Under the pieces are notes generated by a model, which worked only from the letters and a program-made list of their open reading frames with translations, did not search any database and had not been told where the DNA came from. DNA of 64,000 nt from PWXP01 sp034005525. GTDB taxonomy: Bacteria; Planctomycetota; Planctomycetia; Pirellulales; Thermoguttaceae. The stretch's first letter is position 1. The number at the start of each line of letters is the position of its first letter. Where the stretch lies: contig JAVEUP010000005.1 in the NCBI GenBank assembly GCA_034005525.1, positions 1 through 64,000 on the forward strand. Direction: 5' to 3'. The translations under genes were made by a program, and so were the position numbers. Of this stretch, positions 52,669 to 62,503 are shown piece after piece.

Positions 52669-54825
52669 ATGCCGCATGGAGACACCTTTTTTGAGATCGC
52701 CGCGATCTTGAGTCTGGCAACGATCCTGGGAGTCGTCGGGCAGAGGATGCGGCAACCTCTGCTGATCATGTTCCTGGCAACCGGCATTCTGGCCGGTCCG
52801 ACGGGTTTCGGGATCATCGGCAGCTACGACCAGATCGAGTTGCTGGCACAAATTGGCATCGCGCTGCTGCTTTTCATCGTCGGTCTGAAGCTCGATTTGC
52901 ACCTGATACGCACGATTGGCCCCGTGGCGGTGGCGACCGGACTGGGCCAAATCCTCTTCACCTCGCTGATCGGATTTGCCATCGCGATGGCTTTGGGGAT
53001 GACGGTCATGAATGCGGCCTATGTGTCGGTCGCACTGACGTTTTCCAGCACGATCATCATTGTCAAGCTCCTTTCGGACAAGAGGGAGATCGAGTCGCTC
53101 CATGGTCAGATCGCCATCGGTTTTCTGATTGTCCAGGATATTGCGGCAATCCTTGCCCTGGTCGGGCTGACCACGTTTGGATCGACGGTTGCCGACGAGG
53201 CGGCCGGGTGGGGAACCGCCGCGTTGATTGGCGCCAAGGGGTTGGGGTTGCTGGGCATCGTGGCGCTGCTGATGAAGTTCGTGCTGCCCGAGCTGACCCG
53301 CCGCCTCGCGCACTCGCACGAGTTGCTTATCCTGTCTGCGATTGCCTGGGCGGTCTTCCTTGGCGCGGGTGGCGAGTGGCTTGGGTTCAGCAAGGAGGTG
53401 GGAGCGTTTCTGGCCGGAGTGTCGCTTGCCTCCACGCGATACCGCGACGCCATCGGGGCACGGTTGACCAGCGTGCGCGACTTCCTTCTGCTGTTCTTCT
53501 TCGTCGACCTCGGCGCCCGATTGGATTGGTCGGCGGTGGATATGCAGATCGGCGCCTCGATGGTTCTCTCGGTGTTCGTGTTGATCGGCAACCCGCTGAT
53601 CGTCTTAGTGATCATGGGCCTGATGGGCTACCGGCGCCGCACGGCGTTTCTTGCCGGCCTGACCGTCGCACAGATCAGCGAGTTCTCGCTGATTGTCGCC
53701 GCGCTGGGGCTGAGCCTTGGTCATATCACCGAGGAGACCATGGGCCTCATTACCCTGGTCGGGGTCGTGACGATTTCCGTTTCGACCTACATGATCCTGT
53801 ACTCTGGCCCGCTTTACCGCCTGCTTGCAGGCCCCCTGAAGGTCTTTGAGCGGCGCGACCCCTTCCGGGAAGCTGCTATCGATACGCTCAAAGAAACGCC
53901 TGCGGTCGACGTGATTCTGGTCGGGCTTGGCAACTACGGCAGCAGTCTTGCCGAGTACCTTTTGCGGCGGCGGAAGACGATCATCGGCGTCGATTTCGAT
54001 CCTGCCGCCCTGGAGAAATGGCGGGCCCGCAACGTGCCCGTTCTGTACGCCGACATGGAGGACCCCGAAGTCCACGAGCACCTGCCCCTGGCCCAGGCGC
54101 AGTGGGTTGTGAGCACAGTCCGGTCGCGCGAGTTGAACCTGGCGCTGGTGCAGCATCTGAAGGACCGCAAGTATGACGGGAACGTCGCGCTGACCGCGAA
54201 GAACCAGCAAGAGGTCCAACTGTTCCAGAGGACAGGCGCACGCGTAGTCTTTCGGCCGTTCACCGACGCAGCCGAGCAGGCTGCCGACGCGTTGACCCAT
54301 GCCATGGACTTCGTACCGGGCGACGTCAACTGGCCGATTGCATTCCAGGACCTCCGGATTCAGGCCGAAGCCTCCGTCGCCGGGCAGACAATTCGGGGAA
54401 TCTCGCTGGGAGCGACAACGGGAGTGTCGATCCTAGCGGTCAGTCGCGCGGGACGCGTGCACTACGAGCCGGGGGCGGAGTTCCAAGTATTTCCAGGCGA
54501 TCGGCTACTCCTGATGGGGCCTCCGGAGGATCTGCGGGAGGCCGAAGCAATGCTGAATCAGACGGAAATTGACCGGGACGCCTCGGATACGGACCGATTT
54601 GAAATTGCCGAGATTCGCGTCGCCGGCGATTCGGCTCTCTCGGGGCGCACGGTGGCCGAAGTCCGCTTCCGCCAGAAGTACGGCGTTACGCTTGTTGGAA
54701 TCCGGCGACGAGAGGAGCAGATCACCAACGTGACCTCGGCCGAACGCTTGCTGGCCGCCGATTGCCTGATCGTCATTGGGACCACCGCGGCGATCGCGAA
54801 GCTCAAGAACGAGGAACCGCTGTAG
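52669..54825 (+). CDS. KefB/KefC-type monovalent cation:proton antiporter with TrkA domains
   Basis: The product is about 718 residues from ATG 52669, seven bases after GAGGGA; a GTG 15 bases upstream lacks a ribosome binding site. About 12 TM helices of a CPA2 exchanger occupy residues 1-390 (ILAGPTGFGIIGSYDQIELL, GIALLLFIVGLKLDL, SVALTFSSTIIIVKLLSDK). A TrkA-N Rossmann domain follows with GLGNYGSSLAEYLL and the VDFDP acidic end of beta2, then two TrkA-C (RCK-C) domains near 560-625 and 645-710. It should exchange K+ or Na+ for protons under nucleotide control at the RCK domain. There is no KefF/KefG quinone oxidoreductase partner nearby. Confidence 0.92.
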   Translation: MPHGDTFFEIAAILSLATILGVVGQRMRQPLLIMFLATGILAGPTGFGIIGSYDQIELLAQIGIALLLFIVGLKLDLHLIRTIGPVAVATGLGQILFTSLIGFAIAMALGMTVMNAAYVSVALTFSSTIIIVKLLSDKREIESLHGQIAIGFLIVQDIAAILALVGLTTFGSTVADEAAGWGTAALIGAKGLGLLGIVALLMKFVLPELTRRLAHSHELLILSAIAWAVFLGAGGEWLGFSKEVGAFLAGVSLASTRYRDAIGARLTSVRDFLLLFFFVDLGARLDWSAVDMQIGASMVLSVFVLIGNPLIVLVIMGLMGYRRRTAFLAGLTVAQISEFSLIVAALGLSLGHITEETMGLITLVGVVTISVSTYMILYSGPLYRLLAGPLKVFERRDPFREAAIDTLKETPAVDVILVGLGNYGSSLAEYLLRRRKTIIGVDFDPAALEKWRARNVPVLYADMEDPEVHEHLPLAQAQWVVSTVRSRELNLALVQHLKDRKYDGNVALTAKNQQEVQLFQRTGARVVFRPFTDAAEQAADALTHAMDFVPGDVNWPIAFQDLRIQAEASVAGQTIRGISLGATTGVSILAVSRAGRVHYEPGAEFQVFPGDRLLLMGPPEDLREAEAMLNQTEIDRDASDTDRFEIAEIRVAGDSALSGRTVAEVRFRQKYGVTLVGIRRREEQITNVTSAERLLAADCLIVIGTTAAIAKLKNEEPL

Positions 54826-54918
54826 GGTAAGCTACATTTTCCGTAGGCTTGGACGCCAGTCGGGGAGAGGCCGCTTGCACGCCCGACGCCGGTTCGACAA
54901 CGATGACAACCTGAACGC

Positions 54919-56571
54919 ATGAACAGCTCAGACATCATACTTGACCGCCTTGCCGCCCGGGCAACGCAGCTCTACAGCCTCCCCACCGTGGCCATGAAGG
55001 TGCTGGAACTGACCAGCAATCCGAATGTCGATGCGCGCTCACTGAAAGAGTGCATTGAGAACGATCCGGCACTGACCGGTAAGATATTGCGGGTGGTCAA
55101 CAGTTCGCTGTTCGGGCTTAGCCGTGAGGTTAGCGACTTGAACCAGGCGTTGGCACTATTGGGAATCAAACCGCTGAAGATGCTCGTGCTTGGGTTCAGT
55201 CTCCCACCGGCGCTGTCCGCCGAGATTGAAAGAGACGTGCTCCAGCGCTACTGGCGACACACCCTGACGAAGGCCGTGGCCGGTCGCGAGATCAGCGAGT
55301 CGCTCTGGCAGATTCCCGGTGACGATTCTTTTGTGGCCGGGCTGCTGCAAGACTTGGGCGAGCTGCTGCTGATCCAGGAGCTTGGCGAACCCTATTGCCG
55401 GCTATTGAGCAAGATTGAGGAAGGCGGTTTCGACCTGGCTGCCATCGAGGCCGAAACCATGGGCTTCGATCACACGGCCCTGACTGCGCGCATTCTTGCC
55501 GGCTGGCGATTGCCTGCCATGCTCGCCGAGTCGGTTTCGTGGGGCGAGGGCCTCCGCCCTTCCGATGCCGCGGTCGGGATTCGCAGTCCCTTGCAGCAGA
55601 TTCTTCACTTGGCTGAGTTGCTCGCCCGATTTCTGGCCGACGGCCGGCCCGAGGCCCTGGCGGAATTACTGATCGTCGGGCGGCAATACCGGGAGTTCTC
55701 CGACGAGCAACTCGAGCAGCTTGTCGAGACGCTGGAGGAAAAGGTCTTGCATTTGGCCGACGTGCTGTCGTTGGATCTGCCCGACGGCCTGAACTACACC
55801 GACGTGCTGCTCCGCGCCCACCGGCAACTGGCTGCCGTTTCGGAGTCGGTGGCACAAAGTCTCGTCCGTGGACACAACGAGCCGGCCTTGACAACCGAGG
55901 AGCAGTCGCTGCTTGATGAATTGGAGGACCTGACCAGCGCCGTGGCGAGTTATCGTTCCTCGCCGTGCGGACCTGCCGTGGCCGCCAAGGCCCCTATAGC
56001 TGCCGGGGTTAGCGACAGTCCGACAACGCGAAGAGAGTTGCCCGCAGGCGCCAGCGGCAAACACGGACGCAGAGAGGGGCACGAAGAGGGCGAGTGCGGG
56101 CACGAGTTGATTGAGCATGTGGCCGTCGCTGCCCGCGAATGCCGCAACTCGCGACGCGCGCTCAGTCTCATCTTGCTCCGTCTGGAGCCGCCTGCCGACG
56201 ACAGCTTCGCCCTGGGCACGGCAGGGTACGAGGTGCTGTTCCGAGAGTTGGAACGCGGCTGCCGCCAGTTGGACCATGACGGGGCCATTTGCGTGCCGGG
56301 CAGTCCGGGCGGACTCGCACTGATTCTGCCAGACTGTGAACGGCGCCAGGCCGTCGAGTACGGGAACCAATTGTCCCGGGAGTTGCACTGTTGGGTGCGC
56401 GACGCTCACTGGACGGGACGGGTGCCCGAGGTGATCGTGAGCGTGGGAGCGGCAACCATCGCCCTGCCACCCCGGAACTTCTCCCCGGACGAAATGGTCG
56501 ACGCAGCCTGCCGGTGCGTGTACGCCTCCCGGTCGTCGGCCGGCGTCGTCAAGAGCATCGAAATCTATTGA
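54919..56571 (+). CDS. HDOD-domain signalling protein with a degenerate GGDEF-like tail
   Basis: The product is 550 residues. Residues 1-270 form an HDOD domain (LYSLPTVAMKVLELTSNPN, IENDPALTGKILRVVNSSLFG, ALALLGIKPLKMLVLGFSLP, SFVAGLLQDLGELLL), the catalytically inactive HD relative used in signalling. A 150-residue helical linker with a charged segment follows. Residues 395-550 resemble a GGDEF fold (HVAVAARECRNSRRALSLIL and PGGLALILPDCERRQAVEYG), in which the GG[DE]EF signature is replaced by GGLAL, so diguanylate cyclase activity is not expected. The combination may act as a c-di-GMP-independent adaptor. The gene is not in an obvious operon. Confidence 0.88.
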   Translation: MNSSDIILDRLAARATQLYSLPTVAMKVLELTSNPNVDARSLKECIENDPALTGKILRVVNSSLFGLSREVSDLNQALALLGIKPLKMLVLGFSLPPALSAEIERDVLQRYWRHTLTKAVAGREISESLWQIPGDDSFVAGLLQDLGELLLIQELGEPYCRLLSKIEEGGFDLAAIEAETMGFDHTALTARILAGWRLPAMLAESVSWGEGLRPSDAAVGIRSPLQQILHLAELLARFLADGRPEALAELLIVGRQYREFSDEQLEQLVETLEEKVLHLADVLSLDLPDGLNYTDVLLRAHRQLAAVSESVAQSLVRGHNEPALTTEEQSLLDELEDLTSAVASYRSSPCGPAVAAKAPIAAGVSDSPTTRRELPAGASGKHGRREGHEEGECGHELIEHVAVAARECRNSRRALSLILLRLEPPADDSFALGTAGYEVLFRELERGCRQLDHDGAICVPGSPGGLALILPDCERRQAVEYGNQLSRELHCWVRDAHWTGRVPEVIVSVGAATIALPPRNFSPDEMVDAACRCVYASRSSAGVVKSIEIY

Positions 56572-56581
56572 ACGCTCCGGC

Positions 56582-57946
56582 TCAGTCCCACCACCACTGG
56601 CCTTCGGCCAGGTCGATGGTGGTCTGACCGCGCAGCTTGGCGACCTCGCCCTTCTCGTCCGGCCGGGCCTCGCGTACCGCGCGGGCAGCCTCAATGCTCA
56701 CACCGCCGCCAACGGGGGTCATTAGCCGATTGCCCCGCCAGATGGCGTTTACCGCCGTTTCCACTTGCCGTGGCGCGGTATACCGTTCCACTGCGAACTT
56801 GCTCTCATCACCCAGCAGGGGCATGGACCAGGCCGCCTTTTCGTAGAAGCCTTCCTGCTGGATGAACGCCGCAGTAATGGCCAGATCGACCAGATTGCGC
56901 AGATCGGCGTACACCGGCGACCGCTCGGCAAGTTGGGGGTACTTCTGCGTGAAACTGCCGACAAACGCCTCGCTCGCCTTGTTCGTCCGCCCCGCCACAA
57001 TCCTCTCGCCCTCGGCGGTTACCAGTTCATCCTCGCCAACCAACTTCACGCCATCGCCTACCAGTTCCATCGCCAGCCTGTCCTCGGAAACCCGGACGCT
57101 CTCATAGTCGGGCGTGAAGAACCAACGCTGCATCGCGTTGCGGCTCACCTGGGCGGGATTGGCACGATCCACGTAACTGACCAGCCGGACCGGCGGCTGT
57201 TCCAAACCGATGCCAATCAGCTTCATCCGATAGTCGGCCTCCACCAGCACCTGGGCGAACCGGGTATTCGGCCGAATCCCCTCGATGCTGACGGACTGAA
57301 GACCCAAGTTGTTGCGCAAGCCGTCCACGATGAACTGGGTATGGCCAGGCGTTGCATGCGAACCGACGCTTCGCAGGAACTGCTGCATGGCGGCCAGACC
57401 CTCTGCCGTCGGGTCGATGGAGCAGCCAATGAGTTGCGTCGGCCTTTTGCCGGGCGGAAACGCACGAAGTGCGACGACCAAGTCCTCAAGCTGAACAACA
57501 GGCCGTCCGCTGCTAATGCCCACAATCCGTCCGGCGGCATCGGTCACCCAGCCCTCGGCCGGACCAGCCAGAACGATGTCGCCCGACTCGGGATAGCAGA
57601 ACAGGTACTTCGCCCTCTGAAGCCCGGCCAGGTAACGCATCTCGTCCGTGACCACGCCGTTTCGTTCGGCAATAACCTTTTCCAGCCGGGTAATCGAGAT
57701 CTTGCGCATTGGCGTAGGTCGCAAGAGCTTCTGGTCGAGCGATGCCCGCGCCGCGGCAACGCGCTCTTGGAGCAGCCGGTCGCCGGGATCGAGGAACATC
57801 CTGGTGCGGAGCACCCCTTCGGCGTCGATAGCGACACCCGCAGTGGCCCCGTCGGAAATGACTTGAGCCAAACACGTCGATGCAGGCGCCAAGACAAACA
57901 CCAGAATCGCCAAGAGAATCAATTGCCGCATGGTTCGAGAAGTCAT
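56582..57946 (-). CDS. DUF1598 secreted protein
   Basis: The product is 454 residues starting at ATG 57946, downstream of GGAGAG; an ATG 15 bases further in is an alternative. A signal peptide (LILLAILVFVLAPASTCLAQ) precedes a planctomycete-type DUF1598 protein: ERVAAARASLDQKLLRPTPM and MRKISITRLEKVI, then YLFCYPESGDIVLAGPAEGW, RPVVQLEDLVVALRAFPP, IGCSIDPTAEGLAAMQQFL and FVGSFTQKYPQLAERSPVYA, ending in the Trp-rich GQWWWD. DUF1598 is of unknown function and seems largely limited to planctomycetes. The last 20 bases face the convergent HDOD gene. Confidence 0.85.
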   Translation of the reverse strand: MTSRTMRQLILLAILVFVLAPASTCLAQVISDGATAGVAIDAEGVLRTRMFLDPGDRLLQERVAAARASLDQKLLRPTPMRKISITRLEKVIAERNGVVTDEMRYLAGLQRAKYLFCYPESGDIVLAGPAEGWVTDAAGRIVGISSGRPVVQLEDLVVALRAFPPGKRPTQLIGCSIDPTAEGLAAMQQFLRSVGSHATPGHTQFIVDGLRNNLGLQSVSIEGIRPNTRFAQVLVEADYRMKLIGIGLEQPPVRLVSYVDRANPAQVSRNAMQRWFFTPDYESVRVSEDRLAMELVGDGVKLVGEDELVTAEGERIVAGRTNKASEAFVGSFTQKYPQLAERSPVYADLRNLVDLAITAAFIQQEGFYEKAAWSMPLLGDESKFAVERYTAPRQVETAVNAIWRGNRLMTPVGGGVSIEAARAVREARPDEKGEVAKLRGQTTIDLAEGQWWWD

Positions 57947-58286
57947 TCCACTATCTCTCCGGTTCCAAGAAGAAGGTGATTGTCCGGTACGCTCCCACCG
58001 CAGCAACCCGCAGGCTGAGGGTGGGAGCGTGCTATAGGCTTTCAAGGGCATCCGACGGCACTATACCAACACCGCGCAGTCAGCCAGCCACTCCTTTCAT
58101 TATAAGTAGGCAAACTAGGCAAATCAAGCAGCGGGGGCGCAATATCGCGAGCGATGTCGTGAAGACATCGGAAATAACACCGAGGGGGGGTAACTGTGAT
58201 TCTGGGGGCGCGTCCCCCGGAGGGGGCGGCGGGGCAACTCAGATGACGCCAGCCACCGGAAGGCCGGTGTGAGCTTGCTGGCTGAA

Positions 58287-58607
58287 TCAACGACCGTGGC
58301 ACGAGCGATTGACGAACTCCTCAGCAGCTTCAAGAAGTGTCCCCAACGCTTTGCGCTGCCGGGCTTCCAGAGCAACACCTACTTGTTTGCCCTTCAGCAG
58401 AGCGGCCAGCGTGTCGACGCTCGCATTGCAGCGGTCGAGTTGCTCAATCGCCTCGAGAACCTCTTCCAAGACGTCCTCGCTCAAGGAAGCCAGCAGGCAC
58501 AGCACGGCATCGCGGGTCTGCGCGTCCAATGCCGAAAGTAGGTCTTCTACGAAAGGATTGGATTGAAGCGATTGTAGTTCTTCGGTAATCGTAAGGGTCG
58601 GCGTCAT
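58287..58607 (-). CDS. Small helical protein of unknown function
   Basis: The product is 106 residues from ATG 58607, almost entirely helical: VEDLLSALDAQTRDAVLCLL, SEDVLEEVLEAIEQLDRC, TLAALLKGKQVGVALEARQR and GTLLEAAEEFVN. No ribosome binding site or known domain is obvious, but the sequence is leucine/glutamate-rich and free of biased antisense-type composition. It stands alone between the DUF1598 gene and the ABC exporter operon. A role as a small adaptor or toxin-antitoxin partner cannot be told. Confidence 0.5.
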   Translation of the reverse strand: MTPTLTITEELQSLQSNPFVEDLLSALDAQTRDAVLCLLASLSEDVLEEVLEAIEQLDRCNASVDTLAALLKGKQVGVALEARQRKALGTLLEAAEEFVNRSCHGR

Positions 58608-58724
58608 GATGATTGCAAGCGTGGTCTGCAGTGAGGCGATTCGGAGCGTGCAATCCCGTCGCCAAGGCTCGGGAAGGGTCCACTCTAAGCCATTCTAGCA
58701 CAAACTCGGCAAGCAGGACCCATC

Positions 58725-60101
58725 CTACCGATTCTTCGAATCTGCCGTTACCCGGACTCCATCCGACAGCGTACTGCCGGGCACGTCGACGACGATTTCA
58801 CCACGTTCCAGTCCGGAGACGATCTCGGCCTCCTGGTCGTTGCCCAGTCCGAGTTCGACCACTTGCTTCCGGGCAGCGCCGTTGCGGACGACAAACACGC
58901 GCCACTGGCCGTCGTCGCCGCGGAATAGTGCGGAACGGGGTACCACCAGGGCGTTGTCCTTCGTCGCCGTCGTAATTCTGATGCGCACGCGATAGCCCAC
59001 GGCCACGCCGCGCTCCCCAACGAGCCGAGCCCGGTCTGCCGGGTCGATTTCCACAACCACCTTGACCCGCTGTTGCTCGACACCCAGCGAGCTGAGCTTG
59101 GTGAACCCGGCGGGATAGACGCGAGCCACCGTTCCTTTGGCAGAAGGTTCGCCGACGGCGGGACCGTAAATCTCGACCGGAGCGCCCGGTCGGACGTGGA
59201 CCGCGTCGATACTCAGCAGGTCGGCCTCGACCTCCAGGTCGTCCAACCGGCCGATCTGAAGCAGTTCCTCGCCGGCGGGAATGAACCGCTCGTTGTTCAC
59301 TCGCCGCGCCAGCACAACGCCGTCGATTGGGCTGACAATAATGCTTCGCCGTTGGTCCTGGAGCACCAGGTCGAGCGAGGCCCGGGTCTCATCGCGCTGA
59401 CGCCGGAGCACTTCGGCACTCTTGTCCAACTTCCGCTCGATGTACTGGCGGATCATGTCGGGCATGAGCCTCATACCGCCTTCCAGGGCCACCATGGCGG
59501 CGTACACAAGCTGATCTTGCCGGTACGCCGCAGCAGCTTCGGCATGTTGCGCCCAGGCAAGTTCCCACTCATCCTCGGTGCGGGCATTGGTGCGCCGCAA
59601 CTCGCGCGTCCGCGCCAGGTTGGCCTGTGCGTATTCATAGTTCGCGCGGCTGGCGTCAATCCGTGCGGCAACGGCCTTTACCGATTCGGCGATCGATTCG
59701 ACCAGTTTCTCGGCCTGGGCGCCGACCGTCTGCTCGACCCGCACGTCGGCGTTCTCGTCAATCGTCGCGTCAAGCCGCTCCACCGCTGCTCGTGCTTGGT
59801 GCACCGCAAGCTCAATGTCCTCCGCCACGACGCGGGCGACCGGCTCGCCTTCCGATACCCGCGTCCCTTCGCGGAGCCGGTTGATGGGCTTGCTGTCCAG
59901 GCGGCCGGAAAACGGCATGGTTATAACGTACGTATCCGGCAACCGGGTTTCTCCCCGCTCGTCGACGAACTCACGAATGGTCTGTACCCGGACCTCGATC
60001 GTGCGGACGGCAACGCCGGACCGCAGACTGTAACCGAGCCAGGCAAGTACGACGGCCGCCGCGACAATGCCGGACAGAATGAGCCATTTGTGGTCTTTCA
60101 T
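58725..60101 (-). CDS. HlyD/RND-type periplasmic adaptor of an ABC exporter
   Basis: The 458-residue protein is anchored by an N-terminal TM helix (WLILSGIVAAAVVLAWLGYS) and extends into the periplasm. A short barrel strand (VRTIEVRVQTIREFVDERGE) and biotinyl-lipoyl-like half (LREGTRVSEGEPVARVVAEDIEL) flank a long alpha-hairpin at about 95-260 (QARAAVERLDATIDENA). Then come SIIVSPIDGVVLARRVNNER, a membrane-fusion-protein beta-barrel (GAPVEIYGPAVGEPSAKGTV) and the closing VPRSALFRGDDGQWRVFVV. Adaptors like this link MacB-type transporters to outer-membrane exits. It begins 11 bases after the permease gene. No TolC-type gene is visible. Confidence 0.92.
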   Translation of the reverse strand: MKDHKWLILSGIVAAAVVLAWLGYSLRSGVAVRTIEVRVQTIREFVDERGETRLPDTYVITMPFSGRLDSKPINRLREGTRVSEGEPVARVVAEDIELAVHQARAAVERLDATIDENADVRVEQTVGAQAEKLVESIAESVKAVAARIDASRANYEYAQANLARTRELRRTNARTEDEWELAWAQHAEAAAAYRQDQLVYAAMVALEGGMRLMPDMIRQYIERKLDKSAEVLRRQRDETRASLDLVLQDQRRSIIVSPIDGVVLARRVNNERFIPAGEELLQIGRLDDLEVEADLLSIDAVHVRPGAPVEIYGPAVGEPSAKGTVARVYPAGFTKLSSLGVEQQRVKVVVEIDPADRARLVGERGVAVGYRVRIRITTATKDNALVVPRSALFRGDDGQWRVFVVRNGAARKQVVELGLGNDQEAEIVSGLERGEIVVDVPGSTLSDGVRVTADSKNR

Positions 60102-60112
60102 GGTGGTTTCCT

Positions 60113-62503
60113 CTACTCCTTTGCCTGCAACGCTTCAAGCCAGTCGGTCTGGTGGATGGATCGTTGAACGAACAGGTGCGCCAACAGCGTGAACACGAGC
60201 CCCAAGACGAGGGTGGCCAGGTACACGTCCGGCCCACTGACGACCGGGAAACGGAACATCTCGCTCTCGTAGGCAAGGGCCATCAATACGGTCAGCAGGT
60301 ATCCCAGCGGCATGCCCAGCAGGGTGCCGGCCAGGGTGACGATCAGGCTTTCGCGCAGCATGAGGCTGCCGATTTGCCACGGCCCGTACCCGAGCACCCT
60401 GAGCGTTGCCAGTTCGCGCTGGCGTTCAGCCAGGCTCACCAGCGATGCGTTCAAGATGCTTCCGAAGAAGACAACGCCGGCGAATAGCACCAGGAAGCCG
60501 ATGAAGACCGCCATGTGCTCAATGACCGTCTCTTGGATTTTCGCGATCAAGTCGTGACGCGAGTGGATTCCTTGAAGGGCCGGCAACTCCCGGAGTTCCC
60601 TGTACAAGGCGTCAACCTGCATGGGACGCGGATCCACGGCAAGCTGGACGCCGCTGATGGCAAACTCCTCCCCAATCAGCCGGCTGAGGTAATGGATGTC
60701 GGCGTAAACGGCCGTGCCCATGTAGCTGTCAGCGATTTCGACCACAGGCACTTGCCGCTCCCGCCGAAGTCCCTTCGCCGGACGGAACGTGACGCTCTGG
60801 CCGGGCTGCACGTCGAGGATGTCGGCAAGCGTGCGGCTCATGGCCAGCCCGGCCGCGGGAATGCGGACCGCCCGCGCCTGCCGGTCCCGGGGCACGGTCA
60901 GGCGCGCGCCGGGCAGCAGGCCGGTGATGCCGCCCTTCTTCTCCCTGTGCCCGTGATAGAACGTGCCAGCCGCGTTCAGCACCGGCTCGGCTGCGTCTAC
61001 GGCGGGGAGCCGCCGGGCTTCGTCCAGCGCATCCGCATCGCGTTCGTCCTTGAACACCAAGTCCACGTCGCTGCGCTGAATCCAACGGAACTGGAAGTCG
61101 ACCAGGTAGTCGGTAGCCTTCGCCATCATGAACCCGCTTACCAGCACGGCCGAGCCCATGGCCGCGGCGAATACACCGGCGGCGGTTCGTGTGTGGCTGC
61201 GCACGGTGCTGCGGACCACGATCCGCCAGCCGCTGGAAAGGCGAGTCCACAACCAGCCGAGGCGTTCGAGCAGGACGGCTCCGCCCTGCCGCGGGGGTTT
61301 CGGACGCATGGCCGCGGCCGGTTCCAGTCGCAGTACGGCTCGCGTTCCCCGCAGACTGCCCACCACTGCGCACGCAATGCTGATGGCCAGACCGGTTCCG
61401 TGAAGGCCGACGAAGAAATGGCTGACCAGATTGGGAAACTCGAAGAACTCGCGGTAGATTTCGGTCATCGCGTCCGCCAGCCAGTAGCCGGCTGCGCATC
61501 CGGTCAGTCCGCCAATCACGCCCACCGTGGTTCCAAACTTGAGAAAATGCACGAACACTTGCGCATTGGAGTATCCCAGCGCTTTCAACGTACCGACGAC
61601 CATGCGTTGCTGATCGGCCAGACGGCTCAACAGCACGTTGAGTACCAACGCAGCCACGGCCAGGAAGACGGCCGGCATGAACAACGCAAAGATGCGAAGG
61701 CCCTCGATCTCCTGCGCCAGGTACTGGTTCGACACTTGCTCGGCCAGCGGTGTCGTGGCAATGACGCCGTAGGGCTGTAGCAGGCGCTCGGCGTGCTGGA
61801 GCACGCGGGCCTCATGAACGGCTCGCTCCGCTTCATTCGTGCCTGCCAGCCGACCGATCACTTCGTTGGCCGCGCCGTCGAAGTCGAATACGCCTTCCGC
61901 ATAGGTGCGTTTCAGGTAGAAGACCCCGAAATGTTCAGGGTCCGGCACGATGGCGCCGGGGCCCAGAAGATATGCAAACTCGCTGGCGATGGCGGTGCCG
62001 ACGATGAACAGCTCCTCGCGCCGGTTGTTCAGTACGAGGTGGATCCAATCGCCCGGAGCCAGGTTGTGATGCCGGGCAAACGCGTCGTTGACAATCACTT
62101 CATTTTCGCGCCGGTCGGTGAAGTATCCCCCCTGTCGCAGCACGATATCGGCCAGCACCGGTTCGCGGCGGTCGGGCATGGACAGAACCATGGCGTTCAG
62201 CGGCTTCGTAACATCGGGTAGCGAGATTGTGGCCGCGAACCGGATGCGCGGCCGGATGGCCGCGACGCCCGGCACCGAACCCAGCGCCTCGATTTCCGCA
62301 AGCGGGGCCTTCTTCAGGTCGATCCAGAAGTCGGGCATGCGGCACTGATCGTAGTAGTCCTGCTTCGACCGCTGCAAGTTCCCGTAGGAAGAGCCCATCG
62401 CCACAAAGCACGCCACACCCACTGCAATGATGCTCACGATGGCCAGCAACATCCCCCAGGAATCCCGGAGTTCGCGGACGAGTTTGCGGTTGAGGATGCT
62501 CAC
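60113..62503 (-). CDS. ABC exporter permease of the FtsX/MacB type
   Basis: The 796-residue protein contains two MacB-PCD plus FtsX units. Its N-terminal TM helix is MLLAIVSIIAVGVACFVAMG; periplasmic region 1 follows (DFWIDLKKAPLAEIEALGSV), then three TM helices near 270-390 (FALFMPAVFLAVAALVLNVL). A second TM and periplasmic region with SGFMMAKATDYLVDFQFRWI comes next, and the final three helices (MAVFIGFLVLFAGVVFFGSI, SLIVTLAGTLLGMPLGYLLT) end it. The start GTG overlaps the ATPase stop by four bases, so the two are translationally coupled. LolE-, MacB- or heterodimer-like roles are all possible; with the HlyD-type neighbour, a MacB-like mechanotransmission exporter is most likely. Confidence 0.92.
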   Translation of the reverse strand: MSILNRKLVRELRDSWGMLLAIVSIIAVGVACFVAMGSSYGNLQRSKQDYYDQCRMPDFWIDLKKAPLAEIEALGSVPGVAAIRPRIRFAATISLPDVTKPLNAMVLSMPDRREPVLADIVLRQGGYFTDRRENEVIVNDAFARHHNLAPGDWIHLVLNNRREELFIVGTAIASEFAYLLGPGAIVPDPEHFGVFYLKRTYAEGVFDFDGAANEVIGRLAGTNEAERAVHEARVLQHAERLLQPYGVIATTPLAEQVSNQYLAQEIEGLRIFALFMPAVFLAVAALVLNVLLSRLADQQRMVVGTLKALGYSNAQVFVHFLKFGTTVGVIGGLTGCAAGYWLADAMTEIYREFFEFPNLVSHFFVGLHGTGLAISIACAVVGSLRGTRAVLRLEPAAAMRPKPPRQGGAVLLERLGWLWTRLSSGWRIVVRSTVRSHTRTAAGVFAAAMGSAVLVSGFMMAKATDYLVDFQFRWIQRSDVDLVFKDERDADALDEARRLPAVDAAEPVLNAAGTFYHGHREKKGGITGLLPGARLTVPRDRQARAVRIPAAGLAMSRTLADILDVQPGQSVTFRPAKGLRRERQVPVVEIADSYMGTAVYADIHYLSRLIGEEFAISGVQLAVDPRPMQVDALYRELRELPALQGIHSRHDLIAKIQETVIEHMAVFIGFLVLFAGVVFFGSILNASLVSLAERQRELATLRVLGYGPWQIGSLMLRESLIVTLAGTLLGMPLGYLLTVLMALAYESEMFRFPVVSGPDVYLATLVLGLVFTLLAHLFVQRSIHQTDWLEALQAKE

